Numbered from the stretch's first letter, positions 16,824 to 27,715 are shown. The stretch is 64,000 nucleotides of DNA from Zestomonas carbonaria (GCF_904061905.1 NZ_CAJFCI010000037.1:40599-104598), one strand, 5' to 3'. Program-made: numbers and translations. The notes: generated from the sequence alone by a model not told the origin.

Positions 16824-17717
16824 ATGACCAGATCGCTTCTCCACACCTTGCCCCTGCTGCTCGTCATCCTGCTGTCCGGTTGCAGCCGCCTGCTGTTCTA
16901 CCCCGAGCCTGGCCTGCCGTTCACTCCGGAAAGGGTCGGCCTGGCCTACCGCGACGTCGAGCTGACCGCCGCCGACGGCACCCGCCTGCACGCCTGGTGG
17001 CTGCCGGCCAAGTCCGGCGTGGCGGTCAGGGGCACCGTGCTGCACCTGCACGGCAACGGCGGCAATATCGCCAGCCACCTCGGCGGAAGCTGGTGGCTGC
17101 CCGAGCAGGGCTACCAGGTGCTGCTGCTGGATTACCGGGGCTACGGGCTTTCCGAGGGCACGCCGGAGCTGCCGGAGCTGTACCAGGACATCGAGGCCGC
17201 CTTCGCCTGGCTGGAGCGGGCGCCGGACGTGCGAGGCAAGCCGCTGGTCCTGCTCGGGCAGAGCATCGGCGGTGCCCTGGCGGTGCACTACCTCGCCGAA
17301 AACCCACGGCGCTACCGCGCGCTCGAGGCGCTGGTGCTCGATGGCGTGCCGGCCAGCTACCGGGATGTCGCCCGCCACGCGCTGTCCGGCGCCTGGCTGA
17401 CCTGGCCGCTGCAAGTGCCGCTGAGCTGGCTGGTGCCGGACGGCGACAGCGCCATCCGCTCGATCCACCGGCTGGAAGGCGTGCCGCTGCTGGTCTACCA
17501 CAGTGCCGAGGATCAGGTGGTCCCCCTTTCCAACGGCGTGCGCTTGTATCAAGCTGCGCCCCCGCCCCGGGCATTCCAGCCGACCCGTGGCGGCCATGTG
17601 CAGACCTTCGCCGAGCCGGCCTGGCGCGAAGTGATGCTGCACTTCCTCGATGACCCGAAAGGCTTCATCGACCTGCAACGGCTGGCCGAACTTCCCAATC
17701 CCGAGAGTCCGCAATGA
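16824..17717 (+). CDS. Lipoprotein alpha/beta-hydrolase
   Basis: The protein has 297 residues. It has a lipoprotein signal MTRSLLHTLPLLLVILLSGC (cysteine at residue 20) and then an alpha/beta-hydrolase fold of the YfhR/BEM46 type. The oxyanion region HLHGNGGNIASHLGG, the nucleophile elbow LLGQSIGGALAVHYLA (GQSIG, Ser near residue 153), an acid in HSAEDQVVP and the histidine in RGGHVQTF complete a Ser-Asp-His triad. Members are serine hydrolases of uncertain substrate, here tethered to a membrane facing the periplasm. The stop overlaps the next start (ATGA), so the following small gene is translationally coupled. Confidence 0.88.
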   Translation: MTRSLLHTLPLLLVILLSGCSRLLFYPEPGLPFTPERVGLAYRDVELTAADGTRLHAWWLPAKSGVAVRGTVLHLHGNGGNIASHLGGSWWLPEQGYQVLLLDYRGYGLSEGTPELPELYQDIEAAFAWLERAPDVRGKPLVLLGQSIGGALAVHYLAENPRRYRALEALVLDGVPASYRDVARHALSGAWLTWPLQVPLSWLVPDGDSAIRSIHRLEGVPLLVYHSAEDQVVPLSNGVRLYQAAPPPRAFQPTRGGHVQTFAEPAWREVMLHFLDDPKGFIDLQRLAELPNPESPQ

Positions 17718-18040
17718 GTGCAGAACGCAACGCCATCCCCCTGATCCTCACCGCCATCGCCAGCGTCATCGTCACGGTCGGCTCGCTCTGGTACTACGGC
17801 TACCTGCATTTCGCCAAGCCGGAGGACGCCCGCCTGCTGGCCGAGTTCACCATGCTCAAGACGGTGCCGGGCGAAGACGTCAAGCTGTCGCTGGAGCCGG
17901 CGCGCCAGGTGGCGATGTGCATCGATGGGGTGCTGGTGCTGTTCGATACCCAGCAGAAAGGTCTTTCCGGCGTGCTGGTGGACGATCGCAAGAAGGCAGT
18001 GCGCTGCGCCGGCCAGGAAACCCCGCAGGAAATCAAATGA
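17714..18040 (+). CDS. Small membrane-anchored protein, unknown function
   Basis: The protein has 108 residues. One transmembrane helix lies near residues 7-28 (AIPLILTAIASVIVTVGSLW), followed by a soluble domain of about 75 residues with one cysteine pair candidate (AMCIDGVLVLF and AVRCAGQE). It is not a lipoprotein. The start overlaps the stop of the hydrolase gene by four bases (ATGA), so both are made together. I do not recognise the family. A compact GC hairpin follows the stop and separates it from a convergent gene. Confidence 0.75.
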   Translation: MSAERNAIPLILTAIASVIVTVGSLWYYGYLHFAKPEDARLLAEFTMLKTVPGEDVKLSLEPARQVAMCIDGVLVLFDTQQKGLSGVLVDDRKKAVRCAGQETPQEIK

Positions 18041-18044
18041 CACG

Positions 18045-18063
18045 CGCCCTCCGGGGGAGGGCG
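18045..18063. terminator. Hairpin between convergent genes
   Basis: The stem CGCCCTCC / GGAGGGCG has a GGG loop and lies between two convergent genes 28 bases apart. There is no T tract on either side, so intrinsic termination is only suggested. Confidence 0.45.
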
Positions 18064-18068
18064 GAGAC

Positions 18069-18413
18069 TCAGTGCTTGGCGCTGTCGTTCTGCAGGCTCA
18101 GTTCGTGCAGGTACTTGCGCGACAGGGCCAGGAAGCGCGGCGTCGGGCCGATGTCCTCGTAGAGCGGGTCGCCCATCTCGTCGGTGGCCACCACCTGGCT
18201 GCCCTTGACGTAGGGCAGGCTGGTTTCCAGCTCTTCCAGGGCGGAGCTGACCAGTTCGCCGAGCAGTTCCTCGACATTGCGCTTGGGATACATCTCGGCC
18301 AGCGCGGCGAGCCGGGCGGCCGACTCGAGGTCGAGATGGAGCTGGTAGGTGCTGCGTGTCAGGCGTCCCTTGGCGTTCTGTTCCCAATGGCGAATCAGTT
18401 CGCGGATTTTCAT
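18069..18413 (-). CDS. Conserved hypothetical protein, about 114 residues
   Basis: The protein has 114 residues: MKIRELIRHWEQNAKGRLT at the start, a helical middle (LHLDLESAARLAALAEMYP, KRNVEELLGELVSSALEEL), then VKGSQVVATDEMGDPLYED and a C-terminal helix. The helical middle resembles a ribbon-helix-helix or similar small DNA-binding shape, but this is only a visual impression. The start at 18413 is fixed by GAAGAGGTG just upstream on the minus strand; an earlier ATG would add 13 poorly conserved-looking residues. It is cytoplasmic, with no signal. It is transcribed towards the small membrane-protein gene and away from ppc. Confidence 0.75.
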   Translation of the reverse strand: MKIRELIRHWEQNAKGRLTRSTYQLHLDLESAARLAALAEMYPKRNVEELLGELVSSALEELETSLPYVKGSQVVATDEMGDPLYEDIGPTPRFLALSRKYLHELSLQNDSAKH

Positions 18414-18664
18414 ATACACCTCTTCCGGCGTCCCGCGGTCGGCGGGCGACAATGAGCTTTCCCCGTCCCTTCCGAACGGCGGCGAAGTCCTTCTGGAACC
18501 CGCCTGTCTTCAGCCTAGTTCGCTCCCGCGCGGCCAGCGGCCATTCTGTCGCGCGCTTGTAAGAACTTGGCGCGCTGGGCCACTCTAGGGGTTGCCGACG
18601 TTTCGCCGTGGCTGTGACGGCGCGGCGGCAGGCCCTGGCCCGAGGCATCGAGGAGAGAACGGAC

Positions 18665-21301
18665 ATGGCGGAAATCGACGCGCGCCTGCGCGAAGACGTG
18701 CACCTGCTCGGCGAACTGCTTGGAGACACCATACGGGCGCAGCATGGCGAGGCTTTCCTCGACAAGATCGAGCGCATCCGCAAGGGCGCCAAGACCGCCC
18801 GGCGCGGTTCCGCGGCCGGCGCCGAGCAGCTTGCCAGCACCCTGAACGGCCTCGCCGAGGACGAACTGCTGCCGGTGGCGCGGGCGTTCAACCAGTTCCT
18901 CAACCTGGCCAACATCGCCGAGCAGTATCACCGCGTGCGGCGACTGGCTCCCGGCGAGCCCGAACCGTTCGAGGCGCGGGTGCTGCCCGAGTTGCTCGAG
19001 CGCCTGCTCGCCGATGGCCACGACGCCGAAGCCCTGGCCCGGCAACTGGGCCGGCTGGACATCGAACTGGTGCTCACCGCCCATCCCACCGAGGTGGCGC
19101 GCCGCACGCTGATCCAGAAATACGACGCCATCGCCGCGCAACTGGCGGCCCAGGACCATGCCGACCTCAGTCCGCGCGAGCGTCAGCAGGGGCGTGAGCG
19201 CCTGCGCCGGCTGATCGCCGAGGCCTGGCATACCGAGGAAATCCGCCGCAGCCGTCCGACTCCCGTGGACGAGGCGAAATGGGGCTTCGCGGTGATCGAG
19301 CATTCGCTGTGGCAGGCGGTCCCGGCCTTCCTGCGCGGCGTGGATGCCGCGTTGCGGGCCGTCACCGGTCTGCGCCTGCCGTTGCAGGCGGCGCCGGTGC
19401 GTTTCGCCTCGTGGATGGGCGGCGACCGCGACGGCAACCCCAACGTCACCTCCAAGGTGACCCGCGAAGTGCTGCTGCTGGCGCGCTGGATGGCCGCCGA
19501 CCTGTACCTGCGCGACGTCGACGAACTGGCCGCCGGGCTGTCCATGCAGCAGGCCAGCGAGGAACTGCGGTTGCAGGTCGGCGTGCATCCCGAGCCGTAT
19601 CGCTCCGTGCTCAAGCTATTGCGCGAACGCCTGCGCGCCACCCGCGCCTGGGCCCAGGCGGCGCTGGAGGCGGATATCCCGCCTGGCCCCGAGGTGCTGC
19701 ACGACAACCGCGAACTGCTCGGGCCGCTGGAGCTCTGCTATCAATCGCTGCATGCCTGCGGCATGGGCGTGATCGCCGATGGGGCGCTGCTCGACTGCCT
19801 GCGCCGCGCCGCCACCTTCGGGCTGTTCCTGGTGCGCCTGGACATCCGCCAGGACGCCGCCCGCCACGCCGCGGCGCTCGACGAAATCACCGATTACCTG
19901 GGACTCGGCCGTTACGCCGAATGGGACGAGGACACCCGTGTCGCTTTCCTGATGCGCGAGCTGGACAACCGCCGCCCGCTGCTCCCGAGCCAGTACCGGC
20001 CTTCGGCGGATACCGCCGAAGTGCTCGCCACCTGCCGGGTGGTGGCAGCGGCGCCGGCGGCCTCGCTGGGTTCCTACGTGATCTCCATGGCCGGCGCGCC
20101 CTCCGACGTGCTCGCCGTGCAATTGCTGCTCAAGGAGGCCGGCCTGCAACGGCCGATGCGTGTGGCGCCGCTGTTCGAGACCCTCGACGACCTGGACAAC
20201 GCCGGCCCGGCGATCGACCGCCTGCTCGGCCTGCCGGGCTACCGGGCGCGCCTGCACGGCCCGCAGGAGGTGATGATCGGCTACTCCGACTCGGCCAAGG
20301 ACGCCGGCACCACGGCGGCGGCCTGGGCGCAGTACCGCGCCCAGGAAGCGCTGGTGGATATCTGCCGGCGCCACGATGTCGAGCTGCTGCTGTTCCACGG
20401 CCGTGGCGGCACGGTCGGGCGTGGTGGCGGGCCGGCCCACGCGGCGATTCTCTCGCAGCCACCGGGTTCGGTGGCCGGGCGTTTCCGCACCACCGAGCAG
20501 GGCGAGATGATCCGCTTCAAGTTCGGCCTCCCGGACATCGCCGAACAGAACCTCAACCTCTACCTGGCCGCCGTGCTGGAGGCGACCCTGCTACCGCCAC
20601 CGGTGCCCCGTCCCGAGTGGCGCGACCTGATGGATCGCCTGGCCGCCGACGGCCTGGACGCCTATCGCTCGGTGGTGCGCGAACACCCGCAGTTCGTCGC
20701 CTATTTCCGCCAGGCCACACCGGAACAGGAACTGGCCCGCCTGCCGCTCGGCAGCCGGCCGGCCAAGCGCGGGCAGGGTGGGGTGGAGAGCCTGCGGGCG
20801 ATCCCCTGGATCTTCGCCTGGACCCAGACCCGCCTGATGCTGCCGGCCTGGCTGGGCTGGGAAAGCGCGCTGGGCAATGCCCTGCAGCGTGGTGACCAGG
20901 CGCTGCTGGAGCGCATGCGCGACGACTGGCCGTTCTTCCGCACCCGCATCGACATGCTCGAGATGGTGCTGGCCAAGGCCGACGCGGAAATCGCCGCGCT
21001 CTACGACCAGCATCTGGTGGAACCCGCCCTGCAACCGCTGGGCGCGCATCTACGCGACCTATTGTCGCAGGCCTGTGCCGCGGTACTGGGTCTGACCGGC
21101 CAGTCGCAACTGCTCGGACACAGTCCGTTGACTCTGGAGTCAATCAGCGTTCGAAACACCTACCTGGACCCGCTGCACCTGCTTCAGGTGGAGCTTCTGG
21201 CCCGGTCCAGGCAGTCAGGAAATCAGTCCGGCGGCCCCCTGGAGCAGGCCCTTCTGGTGAGTGTCGCGGGGATCGCCGCGGGGTTGCGCAACACCGGCTA
21301 G
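18665..21301 (+). CDS. ppc: Phosphoenolpyruvate carboxylase
   Basis: The protein has 878 residues, close to the 883 of E. coli. It carboxylates phosphoenolpyruvate to oxaloacetate, refilling the TCA cycle. The catalytic signatures are [19 protein letters not shown] (catalytic His near residue 140), [38 protein letters not shown] (the glycine-rich phosphate loop) and the conserved C-terminus ending [13 protein letters not shown] 18665 ([15 protein letters not shown]) is chosen over an upstream frame extension because a GAGAGAACGGAC site precedes it and the family begins here. It is transcribed divergently from the small gene at 18413. adk follows 170 bases downstream. Confidence 0.97.
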   Translation: MAEIDARLREDVHLLGELLGDTIRAQHGEAFLDKIERIRKGAKTARRGSAAGAEQLASTLNGLAEDELLPVARAFNQFLNLANIAEQYHRVRRLAPGEPEPFEARVLPELLERLLADGHDAEALARQLGRLDIELVLTAHPTEVARRTLIQKYDAIAAQLAAQDHADLSPRERQQGRERLRRLIAEAWHTEEIRRSRPTPVDEAKWGFAVIEHSLWQAVPAFLRGVDAALRAVTGLRLPLQAAPVRFASWMGGDRDGNPNVTSKVTREVLLLARWMAADLYLRDVDELAAGLSMQQASEELRLQVGVHPEPYRSVLKLLRERLRATRAWAQAALEADIPPGPEVLHDNRELLGPLELCYQSLHACGMGVIADGALLDCLRRAATFGLFLVRLDIRQDAARHAAALDEITDYLGLGRYAEWDEDTRVAFLMRELDNRRPLLPSQYRPSADTAEVLATCRVVAAAPAASLGSYVISMAGAPSDVLAVQLLLKEAGLQRPMRVAPLFETLDDLDNAGPAIDRLLGLPGYRARLHGPQEVMIGYSDSAKDAGTTAAAWAQYRAQEALVDICRRHDVELLLFHGRGGTVGRGGGPAHAAILSQPPGSVAGRFRTTEQGEMIRFKFGLPDIAEQNLNLYLAAVLEATLLPPPVPRPEWRDLMDRLAADGLDAYRSVVREHPQFVAYFRQATPEQELARLPLGSRPAKRGQGGVESLRAIPWIFAWTQTRLMLPAWLGWESALGNALQRGDQALLERMRDDWPFFRTRIDMLEMVLAKADAEIAALYDQHLVEPALQPLGAHLRDLLSQACAAVLGLTGQSQLLGHSPLTLESISVRNTYLDPLHLLQVELLARSRQSGNQSGGPLEQALLVSVAGIAAGLRNTG

Positions 21302-21450
21302 AGGCCATTTCGTTCCGACTTTCGGCGGCTTGTGCAGCCTAGGGGTGCTGTGTATCTTGATCAGCCTTTTGGCACGCCCAGCGCGCCGTGACGGATATCG
21401 AAAGACCCTACTGAGATGAGCCCCACGAGGCGAGTCCGACGACCGAATAA

Positions 21451-22119
<669 letters not shown>

Positions 22120-22137
22120 GCCCCCTCGCGTCTTGCC

Positions 22138-22168
22138 AACGGCCCGCCTTTGCGGGCCGTTGTCGTTT
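22138..22168 (+). terminator. Rho-independent terminator of adk
   Basis: A perfect 10-base stem AACGGCCCGC / GCGGGCCGTT with loop CTTT is followed by GTCGTTT, 18 bases after the adk stop. Confidence 0.9.
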
Positions 22169-22186
22169 CCGCGCCATTGATTCCCC

Positions 22187-22281
22187 GTAGGATGGGTGGA
22201 GCCTGCGAAACCCATCATGGAGGGCACAGCCCTCCCGCCGGGCGGAGCTTGATGGGTATCGCTTCGCTCAACCCATCCTAC
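22187..22281. repeat. Large inverted-repeat element (GTAGGATGGGT ends)
   Basis: The ends GTAGGATGGGT and ACCCATCCTAC are perfect 11-base inverted repeats. Inside are further imperfect inversions (AACCCATCATGG and GATGGGTATCG; GGGAG/CTCCC). This is a folded intergenic element of a kind common in Pseudomonas. The rest of the gap to 22407 shows no gene. Confidence 0.8.
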
Positions 22282-22407
22282 GGATCGGGTCTCTCCTGCC
22301 TATGCGGATGTCGTTCTCAGGCTGGTCCGCTTCGAATCCGCTCCTAGTATCGATGGTTCGGGGTGTCCGCCGGGTGCCCCGACCATTCAAGTGCAAAGGA
22401 GAACGCC

Positions 22408-23469
22408 ATGGAATGCATTCAGCGCTGGATGCTGGGACTTGGGCTGGCCGTCGCGGCTTTCTGCGCCAGCGCCGCCACCGAGCTGCGCCACTGGCCGGAC
22501 GAGGCGGCCGCCGAACTGGAGAAGCTGATCACCGCCAATGCCAATCAGGGTGCCTATGCGGTGTTCGACATGGATAACACCAGCTACCAGTTCGATATCG
22601 AGGAGTCCCTGCTGCCCTATCTGGAGGCGAAGGGCGTCCTCAGCCGCGAAAAGATGGACCCCTCGCTCAAGCTGATCCCGTTCAGGGACCGCGACGGTTT
22701 CCGGGAAAGCCTCTTCAGCTACTACTACCGGCTGTGCGAGATCGACGACCAGGTCTGCTATCCCTGGGTGGCGCAGATCTTCTCCGGCCTGACCCTGCGC
22801 GAGCTGAAGGGCCATGTCGATGCCTTGATGGCCAGCGGCGAACCGGTGCCCGTCCGCTACTACGATGGCGACAAGGTAGTCGAGGGCAGTGTCACCCCGC
22901 CCAGGCCTTTCGCCGGCATGCAGGAGCTGTACAACCGCCTGCGCGAGGAGGGCATCGAAGTCTACGTGGTGACCGCTGCCAGCGAAGAGATCGTGCGCAT
23001 GATCGCCAGCGATCCGAAGTACGGCTACAACGTCAAGCCGGAGAACGTCATCGGCGTCACCCTGCTGCTCAAGGATCGCGCCAGCGGTGCGCTGACCAGT
23101 TCGCGCCTGCAGATCCGGCAGGGTGACTACGATCCGGTGGGCAACCTCGACCTGGAGCTGCCCCCCTACCTGACGGGCCCGATGACCTGGTACGAAGGCA
23201 AGCTCGCCACCATCCTCGCCTGGGTCGACCAGTGGCGAAAGCCGGTGCTGGTGGCCGGGGACACGCCATTGTCCGACGGCTACATGCTGTTCAACGGCAC
23301 CGACGTCGACAAGGGCGGGCTGCGCCTGTGGGTCGACCGCAAGGACAAGTACACGAGCCAGGTCGCGGATTGGCAGGGTTCGGCGGCCCGGCGCCAGGCC
23401 GAGCTGGGGCTGGCGGTGACGGCGGACAGGAACTGGCTGATGGTCAAGCCGGAGCAACTGCACCGCTAG
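22408..23469 (+). CDS. Secreted HAD-family phosphatase, phosphorylcholine phosphatase (PchP)-like
   Basis: The protein has 353 residues. A signal peptide [22 protein letters not shown] directs it to the periplasm. The HAD motif I is FDMDNTSY (DMDNT, near residue 55), a Ser/Thr loop [10 protein letters not shown] follows, and motif IV is [19 protein letters not shown], a GDTPxSD motif and the overall length match P. aeruginosa PchP, which removes phosphate from phosphorylcholine in choline and phosphatidylcholine use. Here GDTPLSD replaces GDTPDSD, so specificity may differ. No choline catabolism genes lie nearby. A ribosome site AAAGGAG is centred about 8 bases before ATG 22408. tsaB follows after 150 bases. 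Confidence 0.85.
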   Translation: MECIQRWMLGLGLAVAAFCASAATELRHWPDEAAAELEKLITANANQGAYAVFDMDNTSYQFDIEESLLPYLEAKGVLSREKMDPSLKLIPFRDRDGFRESLFSYYYRLCEIDDQVCYPWVAQIFSGLTLRELKGHVDALMASGEPVPVRYYDGDKVVEGSVTPPRPFAGMQELYNRLREEGIEVYVVTAASEEIVRMIASDPKYGYNVKPENVIGVTLLLKDRASGALTSSRLQIRQGDYDPVGNLDLELPPYLTGPMTWYEGKLATILAWVDQWRKPVLVAGDTPLSDGYMLFNGTDVDKGGLRLWVDRKDKYTSQVADWQGSAARRQAELGLAVTADRNWLMVKPEQLHR

Positions 23470-23622
23470 GATCTGTTGATGTTTCGTCGCGGCCGCGCCG
23501 AAACGTCAACAGACCCTATCCGCCTGATCCGGGATAAAGGGCGCGGCGGGCCGCGCGGCTGGCAAAAAGGGTCGCAAACCGTTTTAATGCCCGCCCCGTT
23601 CCGTTTGCCTGTGCGAATCACG

Positions 23623-24300
23623 ATGACCACCCTGCTGGCCCTGGATACCGCCACCGAAGCCTGTTCCGTCGCCCTCCTGCATGAAGGGCGTGTACTCAGT
23701 CACTACGAGGTGATTCCGCGCCTGCATGCCCAGCGCCTGCTGCCGATGATCAAGGCGCTGCTCGCCGAGGCCGGGGTCGGCCTGGGTGCCCTGGACGCCA
23801 TCGCCTTCGGGCGCGGGCCGGGCGCCTTCACCGGGGTACGTATCGCCATTGGCGTGGTCCAGGGCCTGGCCTTCGGGCTGGACCGGCCGGTGCTGCCGGT
23901 TTCCACCCTGGCCACCCTGGCCCAGCGCACCATGCGCGAGCGCGGCGTGCGGCAGGTGGCGGCGGCCATCGATGCGCGCATGGACGAGGTCTACTGGGGC
24001 TGCTACCGGGCCGAGGAGGGCGAGATGCGCCTGCTCGGCGGCGAGGCGGTATTGCCGCCGGAGCGTGCGGCCTTGCCGCGCGGCGTCGGTGGCGACTGGT
24101 TCGGCGCCGGCACTGGCTGGGGCACCTTCGCCGACCGCCTGGCGGTGCCGGTGACCAGCAAGGACGGCAACCTGTTGCCCCATGCCGAGGATGTGCTGAG
24201 TCTGGCGACCTTCGCCTGGGCGCGCGGCGAGGCGCTGCCGGCCGACCAGGCGCAACCGGTGTACCTGCGCGACCAGGTGGCTACCCCCAAGGGGGGCTGA
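23623..24300 (+). CDS. tsaB: tRNA threonylcarbamoyladenosine biosynthesis protein TsaB
   Basis: The protein has 225 residues. TsaB is an ASKHA-fold partner of TsaD; with TsaE and TsaC it makes t6A37 in ANN-decoding tRNAs and is essential in many bacteria. The signatures are LLALDTATEACSVALLHEG at the start, RLHAQRLLPMIKALL, and GRGPGAFTGVRIAIGVVQGL, which forms the conserved nucleotide-fold loop. The start ATG 23623 (MTTLLALDT) is chosen; a longer frame upstream begins in the preceding intergenic region. A palindromic repeat separates it from the next gene. Confidence 0.95.
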   Translation: MTTLLALDTATEACSVALLHEGRVLSHYEVIPRLHAQRLLPMIKALLAEAGVGLGALDAIAFGRGPGAFTGVRIAIGVVQGLAFGLDRPVLPVSTLATLAQRTMRERGVRQVAAAIDARMDEVYWGCYRAEEGEMRLLGGEAVLPPERAALPRGVGGDWFGAGTGWGTFADRLAVPVTSKDGNLLPHAEDVLSLATFAWARGEALPADQAQPVYLRDQVATPKGG

Positions 24301-24308
24301 GCCCTGTC

Positions 24309-24408
24309 ATTGGGTCCCCGCGTTCGCGAGGACGACGGTGGCACGGCAATGATCCAGCCGAGTCATCCCCGCGAACGCGGGGACCCAGAAACTGCGGGGA
24401 CCCAGAAA
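24309..24408. repeat. Inverted pair of GGGTCCCCGCG palindromes
   Basis: TTGGGTCCCCGCGTTCGCG lies at the left end and its inverse CCCCGCGAACGCGGGGACCC at the right, about 50 bases apart, then a partial third copy TGCGGGGACCCAG. The stretch to 24519 shows no gene. Confidence 0.75.
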
Positions 24409-24519
24409 ACCAACCACCACCGACCACCACCCAACTCACGACAATTGCCTTGGCTCTGACCGTTGGTTAGATTGTCGGATCAGCAACGCTGAATCGTTCC
24501 CCGATTCCCGGATTTCCCG

Positions 24520-24828
24520 ATGCGCATCGACGGCTTTTCCTCTTCTTCCTACTCGCTGGACCGCAGCGCCCGCACGGGCACGGCGGTAACGCCCTATGGC
24601 GAGGTGAAGAAGGGAGTCGAGGCGCGTCCCGAGACGCCGAAACCCGCCCAGCCGGCCAGGGTCGAGGCGAGCAGCGAGGATCGTTTGCCGATCACGGCCC
24701 AGTCGCTCACCTACCAGCGCCCGCTGAACGCCTACGCCGCCCAGGCCCTGGCCAGCTACGGCAGCACCGCCAGCTACTCCACCGACGTCGATGCCCTCGA
24801 GGTGCTCGGCCTCGATCTTTACGCCTGA
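24520..24828 (+). CDS. Small hypothetical protein, about 102 residues
   Basis: The protein has 102 residues: MRIDGFSSSSYSLDRSART at the start, a Pro/Glu/Lys-rich middle (VKKGVEARPETPKPAQPARV), and a Tyr/Ala-rich end (YAAQALASYGSTASYS, then DVDALEVLGLDLYA). It appears largely disordered and has no signal peptide or membrane helix. The style resembles small pseudomonad proteins linked to flagella or surface components, but I recognise no family. The DUF72 gene starts 8 bases after its stop, so the two are probably co-transcribed. Confidence 0.65.
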   Translation: MRIDGFSSSSYSLDRSARTGTAVTPYGEVKKGVEARPETPKPAQPARVEASSEDRLPITAQSLTYQRPLNAYAAQALASYGSTASYSTDVDALEVLGLDLYA

Positions 24829-24835
24829 TTTCCCC

Positions 24836-25693
24836 GTGTTGCCTTACTACCTCGGCTGCCCGTCGTGGAACGAGCCGGCCTGGCGCGGCAGCTTCTATCC
24901 CGCCGACCTGCGCCCGGCCGACAGCCTCGAACACTACGCCCGGGTGTTCAACGCGGTGGAGGGCAACACCACTTTCTACGCCCGCCCGTCTTCGGCAACG
25001 GTACAGCGCTGGGCCGAGCTGATGCCGGCGGACTTCCGCTTCTGCGCCAAGCTGCCGCGCGACATCAGCCACGGCGGTGACCTGCGCGACCAACTGGACG
25101 CCACCCAGGCCTTCCTCGACCTGCTGGCGCCGCTGGGGGAGCGGGTCGCGCCATTGTGGCTGCAATTGCCGGCCGGTTTCGGCCCACCGCGTCTCGCCGA
25201 ACTGGCGGTGTGGCTGGAAGCCCTCGCCCATCGGCGCATCGCCGTGGAAGTGCGCCACCCGGCGTTCTTCGCCAAGGGCGACGAGGAGCGGGCGCTCAAC
25301 CGCCTGCTGCACGAGCGCGGGGTGGAGCGCATCTGCCTCGATTCGCGGGCGCTGTTCGCCTGCCGTTCGGACGATCCGGCGGTGCTGCACGCCCAGTCGA
25401 AGAAGCCCAGGGTGCCGGTGCGCCCGGCAGCCTTCAGCCAGAGTCCGCAGGTGCGTTTCATCGGTGGCCCCGACCTGGACGCCAACCAGGCCTACCTCGA
25501 GCCCTGGCTGGACAAGACCGCCGCCTGGATCGAGGAGGGCCGCACGCCCTACGTGTTCCTGCATACCCCGGACAACCACCTGGCGGCCGCCCAGGCCCTG
25601 CGCTTCCATGAATCGCTGATGACCCGCCTGCCCGGGCTGCCGGCGCTGGCGAGTTGCCTCGACGGAGAGGTGGAGCAGCTCGGTCTGCTGTGA
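24836..25693 (+). CDS. DUF72 (YecE-like) family protein
   Basis: The protein has 285 residues, the normal size for DUF72. The family start is recognisable (YYLGCPSWNEPAWRGSFYP), followed by LEHYARVFNAVEGNTTFYA, FRFCAKLPRDISHGGDL, LPAGFGPPRLAELAVWLEAL and TPYVFLHTPDNHLAA. It folds as a TIM barrel; the biochemical role is unknown. A GTG at 24836 is taken as the start because the conserved PYYLG stretch follows at once and it lies 8 bases past the preceding stop; an in-frame start at 24791 would overlap that gene by 38 bases. Confidence 0.9.
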   Translation: MLPYYLGCPSWNEPAWRGSFYPADLRPADSLEHYARVFNAVEGNTTFYARPSSATVQRWAELMPADFRFCAKLPRDISHGGDLRDQLDATQAFLDLLAPLGERVAPLWLQLPAGFGPPRLAELAVWLEALAHRRIAVEVRHPAFFAKGDEERALNRLLHERGVERICLDSRALFACRSDDPAVLHAQSKKPRVPVRPAAFSQSPQVRFIGGPDLDANQAYLEPWLDKTAAWIEEGRTPYVFLHTPDNHLAAAQALRFHESLMTRLPGLPALASCLDGEVEQLGLL

Positions 25694-25744
25694 GCCTGCT
25701 GTTATCCGCTAACCTCGTGGACATCGTCGGAAACGGAGGTGGGT

Positions 25745-26575
25745 ATGCTTTCTCGGAGCGAACGCGGTGAGATTTTCCGGGCCTTGCATCGGCGCGAGGG
25801 GCTGCTGGTGCTGCCCAATCCCTGGGACGCCGGGTCGGCGAAGATGCTCGCCGCCCTGGGCTTCGAGGCCCTGGCCACCACCAGCGCCGGGTTGGCGTTT
25901 TCCCTGGGCCGGCGCGATGCGGAGGGGGCGGTCAGCCGCGAGGAAGCGCTGGCCAACGCCCGGGCGATAGTCGAGGCGACCGACCTGCCGGTGGCCGCCG
26001 ACCTCGAGAACGGCTATGGCGATGCCCCGGAACAATGCGCCTCGACGATCCTCCAGGCGGCGCGTGTCGGCCTGGTCGGCGGCTCCATCGAGGACGCCAC
26101 GGGGCGGTCGGATGCGCCGATCTACCCCTTCGAACTGGCGGTCGAGCGCATCCAGGCGGCGGTGGCCGCCGCGCGCTCCCTGCCATTCGCCTTCACCCTG
26201 GCGGCGCGGGCGGAGAACTTCCTGCATGGCCGGCGTGACCTGGACGACACACTGCGACGCCTGGTGGCCTATGCGGAGGCCGGCGCCGACGTGCTCTATG
26301 CGCCGGGGCTGACCACCCGCGAGGAAATCCGCGCGGTGGTCGAGGCCGTGGCACCGCGTCCGGTCAACGTGCTCGTGGGATCGCCGCAGTTGCGGCTGTC
26401 GCTGGACGAACTGGCCGAGCTGGGCGTCAAGCGGGTCAGTCTTGGCTCCAACCTGGCGCGGGTGGCCTACGGGGCATTCTTCACGGCTGCCGAGGAATTG
26501 ATCGGGCAGCGCAGCCTGGCAGCCGTCGGACGCGCCATGCCGTTCGACCGTATCAACGACCTGTTCAAGTCCTGA
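25745..26575 (+). CDS. Isocitrate lyase / PEP mutase superfamily enzyme
   Basis: The protein has 276 residues with a TIM-barrel fold of the isocitrate lyase / PEP mutase superfamily. Family landmarks are [51 protein letters not shown] (metal-binding acids), [16 protein letters not shown] and [19 protein letters not shown]. Known relatives include oxaloacetate decarboxylase, methylisocitrate lyase and carboxyphosphonoenolpyruvate mutase; the sequence does not fix which. The KKCGH motif of true isocitrate lyase is absent. ATG 25745 is preceded by GGAGGT. It follows DUF72 by 50 bases. Confidence 0.85.
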   Translation: MLSRSERGEIFRALHRREGLLVLPNPWDAGSAKMLAALGFEALATTSAGLAFSLGRRDAEGAVSREEALANARAIVEATDLPVAADLENGYGDAPEQCASTILQAARVGLVGGSIEDATGRSDAPIYPFELAVERIQAAVAAARSLPFAFTLAARAENFLHGRRDLDDTLRRLVAYAEAGADVLYAPGLTTREEIRAVVEAVAPRPVNVLVGSPQLRLSLDELAELGVKRVSLGSNLARVAYGAFFTAAEELIGQRSLAAVGRAMPFDRINDLFKS

Positions 26576-26672
26576 TGCGACGCCGCCCATCGTGCTCGTT
26601 TCCACCTGGCTATGGGGCTGTTCCGCATGTGTCGGTAGAATCGCCGGCGCATTCCGGACAGGCGATACGACG

Positions 26673-27446
26673 ATGGGCGAAGAGCAGGTGAGGGTAAGGG
26701 TCGAGGCGCTGGCGCCGGTATACGAAGCGCAGGCGGCAGCCTGGGCGGCGCGGCTTGGCCTGCCGCTGGACGGCGAGGCGGAGTTCGCCCTGCAACTGGG
26801 CGACGACGGCCTGCAACTGGCCGAGCTGGGCCCGCAGGCGCCGGGGCCGGTACGGGTGGACTTCGTCGAGGGAGCGACGGCGCACCGGCGCAAGTTCGGT
26901 GGCGGCAGCGGGCAGATGATCGCCAAGGCGGTCGGCGTGCAGTCCGGCATCCGTCCGCGAGTGCTGGATGCCACCGCCGGGCTCGGTCGCGATGCCTTCG
27001 TGCTGGCCACACTCGGCTGTGAACTGACCCTGATCGAGCGCCAGCCGCTGGTCGCCGCGTTGCTGGAGGATGGCCTGGCGCGTGCCGCCGGCGATTTCGA
27101 GGTGGGGCCGATCGTTGCCCGCATGCGCCTGCTGGGCGGCAATGCCATCGAGCGGATGAAGGGCTGGGAAGGGGAGGCGCCGCAGGTGATCTACCTCGAC
27201 CCGATGTTCCCGCATCGCGACAAGAGCGCGCTGGTGAAGAAGGAAATGCGCCTGTTCCGCCCGCTGGTGGGCGACGACCTGGACGCCCCGGCGCTGCTCG
27301 AGGCGGCGCTGGCGCTGGCGACGCACCGGGTGGTGGTCAAGCGCCCGCGCAAGGCGCCGATCATCGAAGGCCCGAAGCCCGGCTACAGCCTGGACGGCAA
27401 GTCCAGCCGCTATGACATCTATCCGTTGAAGAAGCTGCAGGCGTGA
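26673..27446 (+). CDS. rsmJ: 16S rRNA (guanine-1516-N2) methyltransferase RsmJ
   Basis: The protein has 257 residues, the usual RsmJ/YhiQ size. It methylates G1516 of 16S rRNA using S-adenosylmethionine. The family-specific block [19 protein letters not shown] is near residue 70, the SAM loop is [19 protein letters not shown], and the catalytic-type motif is [19 protein letters not shown]. The C-terminus [19 protein letters not shown] is also typical. The start ATG 26673 follows the short spacing expected. A repeat-filled gap of 270 bases separates it from mexL. Confidence 0.95.
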   Translation: MGEEQVRVRVEALAPVYEAQAAAWAARLGLPLDGEAEFALQLGDDGLQLAELGPQAPGPVRVDFVEGATAHRRKFGGGSGQMIAKAVGVQSGIRPRVLDATAGLGRDAFVLATLGCELTLIERQPLVAALLEDGLARAAGDFEVGPIVARMRLLGGNAIERMKGWEGEAPQVIYLDPMFPHRDKSALVKKEMRLFRPLVGDDLDAPALLEAALALATHRVVVKRPRKAPIIEGPKPGYSLDGKSSRYDIYPLKKLQA

Positions 27447-27452
27447 CCTGTG

Positions 27453-27668
27453 GGGTGGGCTTCAGCCCACCGAGCGGGGTTCGTCCTTTTCTGGTGGGCT
27501 GAAGCCCACCCTACGCACGGGGGAAATTCGGGCCATGGCGCTGGGGTATGGCGCGGCCCCTCACCCCGGCCCTCTCCCGGAGGGAGAGGGCGTTCACGTG
27601 CCAACCCTTGGCTCCGTGCTTGAATCCCAACCCCGAACAGTCCCCTCTCCCTCCGGGAGAGGGGCGGT
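27453..27668. repeat. Intergenic repeats between rsmJ and mexL
   Basis: Two inverted copies of GGTGGGCTGAAGCCCACC lie at 27456-27510. They are followed by a CCTCACCCCGGCCCTCTCCC palindrome (27557-27595) and an inverted CCCCTCTCCCTCCGGGAG copy (27641-27668). Confidence 0.75.
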
Positions 27669-27715
27669 GCTGCTAGCCCACCCGAAGGTTACCCATGGAC
27701 ACCAGGCCATACCCC

